A stretch of 64,000 bases of DNA from Streptomyces sp. TBY4 (GTDB lineage Bacteria; Actinomycetota; Actinomycetes; Streptomycetales; Streptomycetaceae): the NCBI RefSeq assembly GCF_024213195.1, contig NZ_JANAVF010000001.1:62001-126000 (forward strand), in the 5' to 3' direction. A model generated the notes under the pieces. That model did not search any database and had not been told where the DNA came from. It saw nothing but the letters and a program-made list of their open reading frames with translations. Positions 52,491-60,712 of this stretch are shown piece after piece. The translations under genes and the position numbers were made by a program. Numbering within the stretch: position 1 is the first letter of the stretch; the number at the start of each line of letters is the position of its first letter.

Positions 52491-54122
52491 ATGGATCAGG
52501 AGCACATATCCGGGGACGGGAACGGGACCGGGAACGGCGAAGGCGCGGGCAGGCGGCGGTTCCTCGCCCTGGCGACGGTGGCGGCCACCGCCGCCGGGCT
52601 GGGAACCGTGGCCGGCTGCGCGAACGGGGACGGCGGGGAGGCGGACGGGGCGGGGCCCGGGGAGAGCCCGGCGCCGTCCGGCTCCCCCGCGAAGAAGGAC
52701 GGGCCGCAGGGCTTCGACGTCCGGGCCGAGAACGCCCGCCCCGGGAACGCCGACTGGCAGGTCACCAAGGCCGGCCCCGCCCGCGCCATCGAGGGCTTCG
52801 CCGACCGGGTCAGCGTGCTGCCCGGCGAGTCCTTCGGCCTGCACGTCTCCACCACCGCGCCCCGGTTCACCGTCTCCGCCTACCGCATGGGCTGGTACGG
52901 CGGCGCCCGGGCCCGCCTGGTCTGGCGCTCCGAGGCCCTGCCCGGGGTGCGCCAGCCCGACCACACGGTGGACACCGCGACCCGTACGGTCCGCACCCGG
53001 TGGGCCCGTAGCACCACCGTCGAGACCAAGGACTGGCCCGAGGGCTGCTACCTGCTGCGCCTCGACGCGCAGGGCGGCGAGGGCCAGCGGTTCGTCCCCG
53101 TCACCGTGCGCTCCGCCGCCACGGCCGGGCGTACCGTCGTGGTCAACGCCGTGGCGACCTGGCAGGCGTACAACCGCTGGGGCGGTTACGGCAGTTACGA
53201 CGGTCCGAGCGGCGGGTACGCCTCGCGCTCCCTCGCCGTGACCTTCGACCGGCCCTACGAGTACGACGACGGCGCGGGCCTCTTCCTCGTGTACGAGGCT
53301 CCGCTGCTCGCGCTCGCCGAGCGGCTCGGCATCCCCCTGGCGTACACGACGACCACCGACGTGGCCCGGGAGAAGCGCCTGCTGGAGGGAGCCTCCGCGG
53401 TCCTCTCCCTCGGGCACGACGAGTACTGGTCGCCCGAGCAGCGCGCGCACATCACGGCGGCCAGGGACGCGGGCACCAACATCGCGATCCTGGGCGCGAA
53501 CTGCTGCTACCGCCGGATCCGGCTGGAGGCCTCCGACCTCGGACCGGACCGTACGGTGGTCTGCTACAAGTCCTCCTACGCGCAGGATCCCGGCTTCAAA
53601 CGCGGCCACCCCGCCACCGTCGACTTCCGTTCCCCGCCGGGCGCCGACCCGGAGAGCTCACTGCTCGGCGTGATCTACGACGGCTACCCGGTGGACGCCC
53701 CGTACGTCGTGACCCACCCGGGCCACTGGCTCTTCGAGGGCACGGGCGCGAAGGCCGGCGACAGCTTCCCGCACCTGGTCGGCGTGGAGTACGACAAGGT
53801 CAACACCGGTTTCACGACCCCGCGCCCGATCGAGATCTTGGCCCACTCCCCCGTGGTCTGCGACGGCCGCCCCAGCCACCAGGACACGGCGTACTACACG
53901 ACGCCGAGCGGCGCCGCCGTCTTCGCGACGGGGACGATGCGCTGGGTGGAGGCCCTCGACGCGACGGGCGACGGCAGCAGCAAGGCCAACCACGGCCTGG
54001 ACGCGCGCTCGGGCGCCCTGACCACCCGGGTGACGGAGAACCTGCTCCGCGCCTTCGCGGCCGGCCCGGCGGGACGGACGCATCCGGCGCAGGACAACGT
54101 GAAGGCGGTGTACGGCGGGTAG
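52491..54122 (+). CDS. N,N-dimethylformamidase-like exported protein
   Basis: A 543-residue protein with a Tat/lipoprotein-type signal (RRRFLALATVAATAAGLGTVAGC) and a globular part like the large subunit of N,N-dimethylformamidase: VSVLPGESFGLHVSTTAPRFTVSAYRMGWYGG, VVNAVATWQAYNRWGGYGSYDG, LSLGHDEYWSPEQRAHI and ILGANCCYRRIR. Homologues in Streptomyces are often exported and of unknown substrate. TAGCGT lies 7 nt before the ATG, so it may be leaderless. No small subunit gene is next to it. Confidence 0.85.
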   Translation: MDQEHISGDGNGTGNGEGAGRRRFLALATVAATAAGLGTVAGCANGDGGEADGAGPGESPAPSGSPAKKDGPQGFDVRAENARPGNADWQVTKAGPARAIEGFADRVSVLPGESFGLHVSTTAPRFTVSAYRMGWYGGARARLVWRSEALPGVRQPDHTVDTATRTVRTRWARSTTVETKDWPEGCYLLRLDAQGGEGQRFVPVTVRSAATAGRTVVVNAVATWQAYNRWGGYGSYDGPSGGYASRSLAVTFDRPYEYDDGAGLFLVYEAPLLALAERLGIPLAYTTTTDVAREKRLLEGASAVLSLGHDEYWSPEQRAHITAARDAGTNIAILGANCCYRRIRLEASDLGPDRTVVCYKSSYAQDPGFKRGHPATVDFRSPPGADPESSLLGVIYDGYPVDAPYVVTHPGHWLFEGTGAKAGDSFPHLVGVEYDKVNTGFTTPRPIEILAHSPVVCDGRPSHQDTAYYTTPSGAAVFATGTMRWVEALDATGDGSSKANHGLDARSGALTTRVTENLLRAFAAGPAGRTHPAQDNVKAVYGG

Positions 54123-54189
54123 GCTCCCACCAAGCCGGTCCAGGGCCTACCCGAACACCAGGTCGCCCCAGCCCGCGGCGATGTCCGCT

Positions 54190-55026
54190 TCAGCAGCCTG
54201 CTCGTTCCCCATCCTCCGGAAGGTAGACGATGTTCGGCGCGCCGGTCGTCGGGTGGGGGGCGATGCGGGTGCGGACCCCGTAGACCTCGGCCAGCAGCTC
54301 TTCCGTCAGGACCTCCGCCGGGGTGCCGGAGGCGGCCACGCGGCCGCCCGCCAGGACGTACAGGCGGTCGCAGTACATCGCCGCCAGGTTGAGGTCGTGC
54401 AGGACCAGCAGGGTGGTGGCCGGCAGCGCGCGGACCAGGCCGAGGACCTCCAGCTGGTAGCGGATGTCCAGGTGGTTGGTCGGTTCGTCCAGGGCGAGCA
54501 GGCCGGGGTCCTGGACGAGCGCGCGGGCCACCAGAGCGCGCTGGCGCTCGCCGCCCGACAGCCCGTCGAACCGGCGGCCCGCGAGGGCGGCCGCGCCCAC
54601 GGTGTCCAGGGCCCGCGCGACGCGGCGTACGTCGTCGGGTCCGTCCTGCTCCCAGAACCGCTTGTGCGGGCTGCGCCCCATGGCCACCACCTCGCGCACG
54701 GTCAGCCCGAAGGTGCCGGCCGCGTCCTGGGGCACCACCGCCACCCGCCGGGCGCGGTCCTTGACGCCCAGCGAGGCCGCGTCCACGCCGTCCAGCAGGA
54801 CGCGCCCGCCGGTCGGACGCAGGGTGCCGTAGACACAGCGCAGCAGCGTCGTCTTGCCGCTGCCGTTGGGGCCGACGACTCCGACCGTCTCGCCGGGGCG
54901 GGCGGTGAGGTCGATCCCGTGCAGCAGCGGCTGCCCGTCGATCTCGTAACGCACGGCCTCGACGGCGAGTTCCGCCGGTTCCGCCGGTCCCTTCGCCACC
55001 GTCGGTCCCTCCCTTCCCGCCGTCAT
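54190..55026 (-). CDS. btuD: Vitamin B12 ABC transporter ATPase
   Basis: A 278-residue ABC ATPase of the FecE/BtuD group: Walker A GVVGPNGSGKTTLLRC, Q-loop VPQDAAGTFGLT, signature LSGGERQRALVARAL, Walker B LLALDEPTNHLD. It is the last gene of the operon btuF-btuC-btuD, overlapping btuC by ATGA. The cobalamin riboswitch in front of btuF assigns the substrate. Confidence 0.9.
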   Translation of the reverse strand: MTAGREGPTVAKGPAEPAELAVEAVRYEIDGQPLLHGIDLTARPGETVGVVGPNGSGKTTLLRCVYGTLRPTGGRVLLDGVDAASLGVKDRARRVAVVPQDAAGTFGLTVREVVAMGRSPHKRFWEQDGPDDVRRVARALDTVGAAALAGRRFDGLSGGERQRALVARALVQDPGLLALDEPTNHLDIRYQLEVLGLVRALPATTLLVLHDLNLAAMYCDRLYVLAGGRVAASGTPAEVLTEELLAEVYGVRTRIAPHPTTGAPNIVYLPEDGERAGC

Positions 55027-56078
55027 CCCACGACTCCTTCGGTACGGGTGGACCTGCGCAGCATCCACAGGAAGAACGGCCCGCCCACGAGCGCCGTGAC
55101 CACGCCCACCGGGATCTCCTCCGGCGCCGCGGCGGTACGGGCGATCAGGTCGGCCAGGGTCAGGAACACCGCCCCGCCCAGCGCGGCCACGGGCAGCAGC
55201 GCCCGGTGCCCGGCGCCGACGACCATCCGGGCGGCGTGCGGGACCATCAGCCCGACGAAGCCGATCGCCCCGCTGTAGGCCACCAGTACGCCGATGACGA
55301 GCGAGGTCAGGACGAACACGGCGGCCCGGAACCGGCTCGTGTCCAGGCCGAGGGTCTGGGCTCCCTCCTCCCCCGCGAGCAGCAGGTCCAGCGGCCTGGC
55401 CAGGGCGACCAGCAGTCCGGTACCCAGGACCAGCGCCCCGGCGGGAAGGGCCAGTTCGCTCCAGCGCGCGCCCCCGAGCCCGCCGAGGGTCCAGAACAGC
55501 ACGCTGCGGATCTGGTCCGGGTGCGCGGCCAGGACCAGGACGAGGCTGGTCAGGGCGGACAGGACGTACTGGACGGCGACTCCGGCGAGGATCAGCCGGC
55601 CGGTGGTCATGACCCCGCCGCGCCGGGCCATCGCGTAGACGGCGACGAGTGCGCCCATCGACCCGGCGAACGCGGCGAGCGGTACGGCTGTTCCGCCCGC
55701 GAAGCCGAGGAATCCGGCGCCGAAGACGATGACCACGACCGCCCCGGCCGAGGCCCCGGAGGAGGCCCCGAGCAGGAAGGGGTCGGCGAGCGGATTGCGC
55801 ACGAGGGCCTGGAGCACGGTTCCCGCGACGGCGAGTCCCGCGCCCACGACGGCCCCGAGCAGGACGCGCGGCATGCGGACGTCCCACACGATCGCCCCGA
55901 AGGCGCCCGATCCCGCCCGGGGCCCCGGTCCGGCGAGCACGATGTCGAGCACCTGTCCCGGGGGGATCCGTACCGGCCCCAGGGCCAGCCCCGCCAGGGC
56001 CGACGCGGCCAGGGCGGCGGTGAGCAGGGCCAGTACGACCGGGGTACGGGTGAAGGCGCGGGCGACGCGAAGCCTCAC
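55023..56078 (-). CDS. btuC: Vitamin B12 ABC transporter permease (FecCD family)
   Basis: A 351-residue permease with ten helices of the FecCD/BtuC family, e.g. LALLTAALAASALAGLALGPV, VRMPRVLLGAVVGAGLAVAGTVLQALVRNPLADPFLLGASSGA (conserved). GTG at 56078 overlaps the btuF stop (GTGA); its own stop overlaps btuD (ATGA). Confidence 0.92.
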   Translation of the reverse strand: MRLRVARAFTRTPVVLALLTAALAASALAGLALGPVRIPPGQVLDIVLAGPGPRAGSGAFGAIVWDVRMPRVLLGAVVGAGLAVAGTVLQALVRNPLADPFLLGASSGASAGAVVVIVFGAGFLGFAGGTAVPLAAFAGSMGALVAVYAMARRGGVMTTGRLILAGVAVQYVLSALTSLVLVLAAHPDQIRSVLFWTLGGLGGARWSELALPAGALVLGTGLLVALARPLDLLLAGEEGAQTLGLDTSRFRAAVFVLTSLVIGVLVAYSGAIGFVGLMVPHAARMVVGAGHRALLPVAALGGAVFLTLADLIARTAAAPEEIPVGVVTALVGGPFFLWMLRRSTRTEGVVG

Positions 56079-57067
56079 GCGGCGTCGGGGTGGAGCTGGC
56101 CGCCGAGCGACTCGACGGCGTCTGCGACGCGTACGCCGAGCACGGCGGAGGACAGCGGCAGCACGACGAACCGCTGGTTCTTGATCGCGGGTACCTGGGC
56201 CAGCGCCGGGTCGTTCAACAGGCGCTGCTTCTTGGCCTCGACGGTGGTGCCGCCGTAGTCGTAGATGAGGACGACCTCGGGCTTGCGCTCGATGACCTTC
56301 TCCCACGACACGTCGCCGAAGGTGTCGTCGAGGTCGGCGAACACGTTCGTCCCGCCCGCCAGCGAGACGATCTCGTTGCCGATGCCGCTGCCGCCCGAGG
56401 TGGAGGCGGAGTCCTCGCCCGCGTCGTAGACGAAGACGGCGGGCTTGGCCTTGTCCTTCACGCGGGCGCCGACGGCTTCGATGCGGCGCTGCTCGTCCGC
56501 GAGGAGCCGCTCGCCGCGCTCGGGCACGCCGAAGGTCCGGGCCACCTCGGTGATCTCGGTCCTGAGCTGGTCGAGGCCGACCTTGCCCTCGGTGCAGTAC
56601 TCCACGCTGAGGCGGGAGTTGATGCCGGACTGCGCGAGCCCCTCGCGGTCGCGGCCCTGCGCCTTGTCGAAGGCGCTGGAGTAACCCCCGTACACGAAGT
56701 CGGGGTTGGCGCCGAGGAGGATCTCCTTGGAGGGGTACTCCTTCGCCAGCACCTTGATCTTGTCGTAGGCGGGCCGGTAGGCAGGCAGGACGGCGTCGTC
56801 CAGGTAGGCCGTCCCGACCGTCCGCCCTTCCAGCCCGAGGGCCAGGAGGATCTCGGTGGCGTGCTGGTTCATGGCGACGGCGCGCTGCGGCGGCGCCTGA
56901 TAGGTGCTGGTGACACCGCAGTTGGTGACCGTGTACGGGAAGCCGGGAGCCGCTCCCGCCGCCGCCTTGCCGTCCTGGGGTGTGGGCGATCCCCCGCACG
57001 CGGCCAGCGGCATCAGGAGGGGGAGGGGCAGGAGCGCGCGCAGCAGCGCACGGCGGTACGAAGGCAT
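56075..57067 (-). CDS. btuF: Vitamin B12-binding lipoprotein
   Basis: Substrate-binding lipoprotein of 330 residues (lipobox LMPLAACGG), with the two-lobe helical-backbone BtuF/FhuD fold: RAVAMNQHATEILLALGLEGRTVGTAYLDD, ANPDFVYGGYSSAF and GTNVFADLDDTFGDVSWEKVIERKPEVVLIYDYGG. The leader is 47 nt after the riboswitch and contains GGAGAGG, whose GGAG can pair with CTCC 3 nt later. Confidence 0.92.
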   Translation of the reverse strand: MPSYRRALLRALLPLPLLMPLAACGGSPTPQDGKAAAGAAPGFPYTVTNCGVTSTYQAPPQRAVAMNQHATEILLALGLEGRTVGTAYLDDAVLPAYRPAYDKIKVLAKEYPSKEILLGANPDFVYGGYSSAFDKAQGRDREGLAQSGINSRLSVEYCTEGKVGLDQLRTEITEVARTFGVPERGERLLADEQRRIEAVGARVKDKAKPAVFVYDAGEDSASTSGGSGIGNEIVSLAGGTNVFADLDDTFGDVSWEKVIERKPEVVLIYDYGGTTVEAKKQRLLNDPALAQVPAIKNQRFVVLPLSSAVLGVRVADAVESLGGQLHPDAA

Positions 57068-57113
57068 GGTGGAGCCTCTCCGGGGGATCCGCGTCCCCTG
57101 GTCGAAACGAAAG

Positions 57114-57217
57114 AGGCGGTGCGTCAGTGTCTGACTCCCGGGTCCCCGCACGGGGACGTCCGGTCACAGTGGCGGGACCGCACCGGATTCACACCGGTTT
57201 CCTGTCCTGCACCGCCT
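57114..57217 (-). promoter_or_regulatory. Cobalamin (B12) riboswitch, compact
   Basis: On the minus strand the conserved AGGAAACCGGTGTGAATCCG segment is followed by GCGGTCCCGCCACTGTGA and GGGAGTCAGACACTG, the B12-box core of cobalamin riboswitches. The outer stem is formed by AGGCGGTGC (57217-57209) and GCACCGCCT (57122-57114), perfectly complementary. The whole fold spans 104 nt, shorter than the usual 180-220 nt, so the peripheral arms are small. Downstream, GGGGA-N6-TCCCC (57083-57098) and the ribosome-binding site could be the switch that blocks translation. Confidence 0.9.
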
Positions 57218-57234
57218 GGATGGTCCGGCCAGTC

Positions 57235-57275
57235 TGCCAGAAGCCCCGCGGCGTCAGCGCGCCGGGCTTCTGGCA
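57235..57275. terminator. Terminator across the XRE stop, ahead of the riboswitch
   Basis: TGCCAGAAGCCC (57235-57246) and GGGCTTCTGGCA (57264-57275) form a 12-bp stem. The XRE stop codon (57254-57256) lies in its loop. It separates the XRE transcript from the B12 operon. Confidence 0.75.
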
Positions 57276-58210
57276 GCTCCGGCCGCCCTCCCCCTCCGTC
57301 CCGTCCGGGAGGCGAGGGTCCGCAGGGCCGCGTCCGACGAGGACCCCGGCTCGGCCGTGTAGAGGTAGAGGGTCTGGTCGGGGTCGTCCGGGAAGGCCAG
57401 GGACTCGTACTCCAGGGCCAGTTGACCGACGCCGGGGTGCTGGAAGCGCTTGGTGCCGTGGGTGTGCTCGAGCACGTCGTGGCCGGCCCACCAGCGCCGG
57501 AAGTCCCGGTCGAGCGCGGCCAGTTCCTCGACGAGCGGGCTCAGACCGGGATCGTACGGGTGCCGGCCCGCATAGAAGCGCAGCGCGGCGACGGCTGCGC
57601 GTGCGGCGCTCTCCCAGTCGGCGAAGAGCGCACGGGCGGCGGGCTCGAGAAACACGAACCGCGCGAAGTTGCGCCGCGGCCGATCCGGCGCGTCGGCCTC
57701 CCCCTCGCCCGCCTCGGGGGCACCGAAGCCGGCGTACAGGGCCTCGGCGAGCCGGTTCGCGGCCAGGACGTCGAGCCGACGCCCCATGATCATCGCCGGG
57801 GTGCCTTCGTCGAGGGCGTCGAGCACCCGGTACAGCCCTGCCCGCACCAGCTGCGGGCCGCCGGCTCCCACGGGGCCGGCTGCGTCGACCCCACGCCCGG
57901 CTCCGGGGGTGCGCTGCGGCCGGGCCAGGTCGAAGAGGTGGGCCCGCTCGGTGGCGTCGAGCCGCAGCGCCCGGGCCACGGCGTCGAGCACCTCCGCGGA
58001 CACCTGCAGGGTCCGGCCCTGCTCCAGCCGGGTGTAGTAGTCCACGCTCACCCCGGCAAGCTGTGCCACTTCTTCCCGCCGCAGCCCGGGCACCCGCCGC
58101 CTCCCGGGATGAGCGGCGACCCCCACCTCCTCAGGACCGATCCGGGCCCGGCGGGAACGCAAGAAGTCCCGCAGCTCGACACGGGGCTCCCGCCCGGCAC
58201 TGGCACTCAT
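57254..58210 (-). CDS. XRE-family regulator with MmyB-type domain
   Basis: A 318-residue paralogue of the regulator at 8613. Helix-turn-helix VPGLRREEVAQLAGVSVDYYTRLEQGR, then the ligand domain (PAMIMGRRLDVLAANRLAEALYAG, YDPGLSPLVEELAALDRDFRRWW, LYLYTAEPGSSSDAALRTLAS). The start has a TAGCCT box then six G before ATG, a leaderless pattern. No divergent reductase beside it; its targets are unknown. Confidence 0.9.
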   Translation of the reverse strand: MSASAGREPRVELRDFLRSRRARIGPEEVGVAAHPGRRRVPGLRREEVAQLAGVSVDYYTRLEQGRTLQVSAEVLDAVARALRLDATERAHLFDLARPQRTPGAGRGVDAAGPVGAGGPQLVRAGLYRVLDALDEGTPAMIMGRRLDVLAANRLAEALYAGFGAPEAGEGEADAPDRPRRNFARFVFLEPAARALFADWESAARAAVAALRFYAGRHPYDPGLSPLVEELAALDRDFRRWWAGHDVLEHTHGTKRFQHPGVGQLALEYESLAFPDDPDQTLYLYTAEPGSSSDAALRTLASRTGRRGRAAGAARSPAR

Positions 58211-58294
58211 CCCCCCAGGCTAGGCGCTCCTCCCGCCTTCCCCCGGCAACTCCGCCCCGGGTCGGGCCGGGTCGGACCGCAACGCCCTTCTCGA

Positions 58295-58804
58295 TCAGGG
58301 CGTGGCCGAATCCGGCGCGCCTTCTTCGGTCTTGAAGGTGCGGAACCCGCGCCGGTGGTAGTTGGGCAGCGCGTTCGGATGGTCCGCCGTCGATGTGTGC
58401 AGCCATACGCGGCGCACGCCCGGCACCAGTGCCCAGCCCTGCTGGATCGCGAGCGTCAGCGCACGACCGCCGAGCCCCTTCCCGGTGAACTCCGGCAGCA
58501 GACCGAACGTCCTGATCTCGACGTCGGCACCCGGGTGGAGGTCGTAACAGACCACCCCGACCGGCTCGTCCGCCCAGGACAGGAGCCGGCACGTCCGGTC
58601 CTGGTGCTCGGCGAACCACGTCCGCCACTCTCCCGGGCCACGGCTCGCACTGCGCCACTGGTACGGCGCACCGATCCTGGCCATCAGGTCGGGCACCAGC
58701 GACAGGTCCCCGCCCAGGGCGACGAGTGCGAGGCCTGGAACCGGAGTCCCGGGAACGAGCTGACCCGCGTCGGTCATCTCCACGTACGTCACGGTCTTCG
58801 TCAT
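58295..58804 (-). CDS. GNAT-family N-acetyltransferase
   Basis: A 169-residue acetyltransferase. VEIRTFGLLPEFTGKGLGGRALTLAIQQGW holds the acetyl-CoA loop (Q/RxxGxG/A as FTGKGLGG), and RVWLHTSTADHPNALPNYHRRGFRTFK the terminal motif. TAGCCT lies 7 nt before the ATG with no ribosome-binding site (leaderless). Substrate unknown. Confidence 0.9.
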   Translation of the reverse strand: MTKTVTYVEMTDAGQLVPGTPVPGLALVALGGDLSLVPDLMARIGAPYQWRSASRGPGEWRTWFAEHQDRTCRLLSWADEPVGVVCYDLHPGADVEIRTFGLLPEFTGKGLGGRALTLAIQQGWALVPGVRRVWLHTSTADHPNALPNYHRRGFRTFKTEEGAPDSATP

Positions 58805-58853
58805 CCGGAAAAGGCTACGTCCGCCGGGACTCTCGTGGCCCCGGGACAGCGAA

Positions 58854-58887
58854 AAGGGACTCCCGGAGAGTTGTCCGGGAGTCCCTT
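58854..58887 (-). terminator. Terminator after tRNA-Trp
   Basis: AAGGGACTCCCGGA and TCCGGGAGTCCCTT form a 14-bp stem with a 6-nt loop; on the minus strand it is followed by TTTTC. It lies 24 nt past the tRNA end. Confidence 0.9.
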
Positions 58888-58911
58888 GTCCGTGAAATGC
58901 CTGGTCAAGCC

Positions 58912-58987
58912 TGGCAGGGGTGGCAGGGCTCGAACCTACGACAACCGGTTTTGGAGACCGGTGCTCTACCAACTGAGCTACACCCCT
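58912..58987 (-). tRNA. tRNA-Trp (anticodon CCA)
   Basis: Cloverleaf with acceptor AGGGGTG/CACCCCT, D-arm GTAGCTCAGTTGGTAGAGC, anticodon stem ACCGG/CCGGT with CTCCAAA loop, and T-arm GTAGGTTCGAGCCCTGC (variable region short). Anticodon CCA. CCA is encoded at the 3' end (58914-58912). No integrase or phage genes flank it. Confidence 0.97.
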
Positions 58988-59041
58988 TCGGTGGGACCAA
59001 CCATGTCATGGCGCACGCCGAAGATCCACTGAATTCGATGA

Positions 59042-59776
59042 TCAACCGCGGGGAATTTCCTCCCGGGTCCGCGCGCCGGCGGATCCGAGCCAGTCGATGA
59101 GCGGGCCGTCTTCGCTGGTCAGGGCGATGTCGAGCGGGGTCAGGCCGCCGTGGCCGATCCAGTTGATGTCCGCCCCTTGAGACAACAGGTATTGGGCTGT
59201 GGACAGTTGGCCCCCGTGGCACGCCCCCCAGAAGGCGCTGGTGATCTCCTCGGGATCCGCGCCCGCGGCGACCGACTCCTCGACCGCGGCGAGCAGTCCG
59301 AGGGTGGCCGCGTCCTGGAGGGTGGGGCGGGCGCCGAGTTCGAGGAGCCGGCGGGCCGCCCGCCACTGTCCGAAGCCGGTCGCGTCGGCCAGTGGGGCAC
59401 CGCCTCCCAGCACCGAACCCGGGGCCTCGATGTCGGCCCCGGCCCCGATCAGGGCGTCGATCGCGGCGACGTCGTCGTTGCTCGCGGCCCAGTGCAGCGG
59501 GGTCTCCCGGTGCGCGCCGACGAAGCGGGCCGCCGGATCGGCTCCGGCCTCGACGAGGGTACGGATCACCTCCGCGGTCCGCGGGTAGTGCCCGGGCCAG
59601 TCCACGGCGACGTGCAGCAGGCTCCGCTCGCCCGCCGCCTCACCCCGCTTCACGATCCGGCCCCCTGCCAGCCCGGGGTGCGCGGCCAGCAGCCGCCGGA
59701 GTCCGTCGAGGTCACCGCCCCGGATCGCGGCCGTGACGGCGGTGGCGAGCGGGTCGTCCGACGCGAGGGAGAGCAT
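59042..59776 (-). CDS. Ankyrin-repeat protein
   Basis: A 244-residue protein with five or six ankyrin repeats, e.g. VIRTLVEAGADPAARFVGAHRETPLHWAASNDDVAAIDALIGAGADIEAP and GGLTPLDIALTSEDGPLIDWLGSAGA. No signal or membrane segment, so it probably binds other proteins in the cytosol. TAGGCT lies 7 nt before the ATG (leaderless). It is 55 bp upstream of the tRNA on the same strand. Confidence 0.88.
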   Translation of the reverse strand: MLSLASDDPLATAVTAAIRGGDLDGLRRLLAAHPGLAGGRIVKRGEAAGERSLLHVAVDWPGHYPRTAEVIRTLVEAGADPAARFVGAHRETPLHWAASNDDVAAIDALIGAGADIEAPGSVLGGGAPLADATGFGQWRAARRLLELGARPTLQDAATLGLLAAVEESVAAGADPEEITSAFWGACHGGQLSTAQYLLSQGADINWIGHGGLTPLDIALTSEDGPLIDWLGSAGARTREEIPRG

Positions 59777-59837
59777 GCGGCCCAGCCTACGATCCCCACC
59801 CGGCCGGCCCGCCGACGACGCGGGCCACAGCCCCAAG

Positions 59838-59942
59838 GCGCGGGTCCCAGGCCTCGGGGCGCAGGCCTCGGGCCTCGGGCCTCGGGCCTCGGGCCCCAGG
59901 CCTCAGGTCGCGGGCCTCAGGTCGCGGGTCGCGGGTCGCGGG
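59838..59942. repeat. GGGCCTC / GGGTCGC short tandem repeats
   Basis: Repeats of CCTCGGG (59863-59890) pass into CAGGTCGCGGG-type units up to 59942. They fill the gap between the ankyrin gene and the DUF4352-like gene and appear to be slippage-type sequence without a coding role. Confidence 0.85.
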
Positions 59943-59946
59943 GCCG

Positions 59947-59960
59947 TCCTCCGCGGAGGA
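59947..59960 (+). promoter_or_regulatory. Palindrome holding the ribosome-binding site of the DUF4352-like gene
   Basis: TCCTCCGCGGAGGA is a perfect 14-bp palindrome whose 3' half is the GGAGGA ribosome-binding site. It can fold as a 5-bp stem with a CGCG loop. Confidence 0.5.
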
Positions 59961-59971
59961 TCGTGGACGGG

Positions 59972-60577
59972 GTGAAGGACGGTGCGGCCTCAGCCTCAGC
60001 CTCGACCTCGGGTTCCGTCCGGCGGGGCGCGGACCGGCCGGGCCCCGCCGGACGCCGGTCGCGTCCGCCCGCCGTCCTCGCTGTCCTCGCCGTCCTCGCC
60101 GTCCTCGCCGCGCTGCTCCTCGGCCCCGCCCTCCCGGCCGCCGCCGGCCACGGCCCCGACGCGTCCGGTGAGACCGTCTCCCTCACCGGGACCGCCCCCG
60201 GCGAGCGGCTCGACGTGACCCTCACGCGGGTGGTCGATCCGGCGGGCCCGGGCCCCGGGCCGACCCCGGGCCCCGCGCCCGGCGACGCCGACCGGCTGGT
60301 CTCCGTACAGCTGCGTCTGGAGAACACCGGGACGGCCGTGTACGAGGATTCCCCGGCCGCCTCCACCCATCTGCTGGACTCCGAGGGGCGCCGGTTCGAC
60401 GGGGGCGCTCCCGCGGAGGCCGGTGCCGCCTTCGCCGGCACGGTCACCCTCGGCCCCGGCTCCGCGGTGACCGGCTCGGTCGCGTTCAGGGTGCCGAAGG
60501 ACGCGGAGCTCGCCGCGGTCCAGTTCGCCCTCGACGGCGGCCTGGCCAACGACGTCGGCCAGTGGAGCCTGCCCTGA
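59972..60577 (+). CDS. Secreted DUF4352-like protein
   Basis: A 201-residue exported protein with a hydrophobic signal (AVLAVLAVLAVLAALLLGPALPAAAG) encoded by a GTCCTCGCC-type repeat, then an immunoglobulin-like domain with DRLVSVQLRLENTGTAVYEDSP, HLLDSEGRRFDGG and VAFRVPKDAELAAVQFALDGG typical of DUF4352. GTG 59972 is 11 nt after GGAGGA; GTG 59963 is only 2 nt after it and is less likely. Function unknown. Confidence 0.75.
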   Translation: MKDGAASASASTSGSVRRGADRPGPAGRRSRPPAVLAVLAVLAVLAALLLGPALPAAAGHGPDASGETVSLTGTAPGERLDVTLTRVVDPAGPGPGPTPGPAPGDADRLVSVQLRLENTGTAVYEDSPAASTHLLDSEGRRFDGGAPAEAGAAFAGTVTLGPGSAVTGSVAFRVPKDAELAAVQFALDGGLANDVGQWSLP

Positions 60578-60626
60578 GAGCCGGACGCCCGACGCCCTCC
60601 CGTCCGTACCGACTTGCCCAACCCCC

Positions 60627-60656
60627 TTGACCCGCTCTGGTCCAGACCAATAGTTT
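60627..60656 (+). promoter_or_regulatory. Chitinase promoter with DasR-type operator
   Basis: TTGACC (60627-60632) and TAGTTT (60651-60656) with 18-bp spacing. The spacer contains TGGTCCAGACCA (60638-60649), one mismatch from the TGGTCTAGACCA core of DasR-binding dre sites in Streptomyces. DasR senses N-acetylglucosamine metabolism, so chitin-derived signals likely control the gene. Confidence 0.75.
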
Positions 60657-60712
60657 CCGCATGCACAGCGCACGCGCCCCGGCACCACTCACCGCATCCG
60701 CAAAGGAAGCCC

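Noticed and set aside
58912..58987. Integration site (att) at tRNA-Trp
   Set aside because: No integrase, no repeated tRNA 3' end and no phage or conjugation genes in the flanking 10 kb.
59838..59942. Extended coding region of the DUF4352-like gene through the short repeats
   Set aside because: The frame upstream of 59963 is encoded by slippage repeats and overlaps the ankyrin gene on the other strand.
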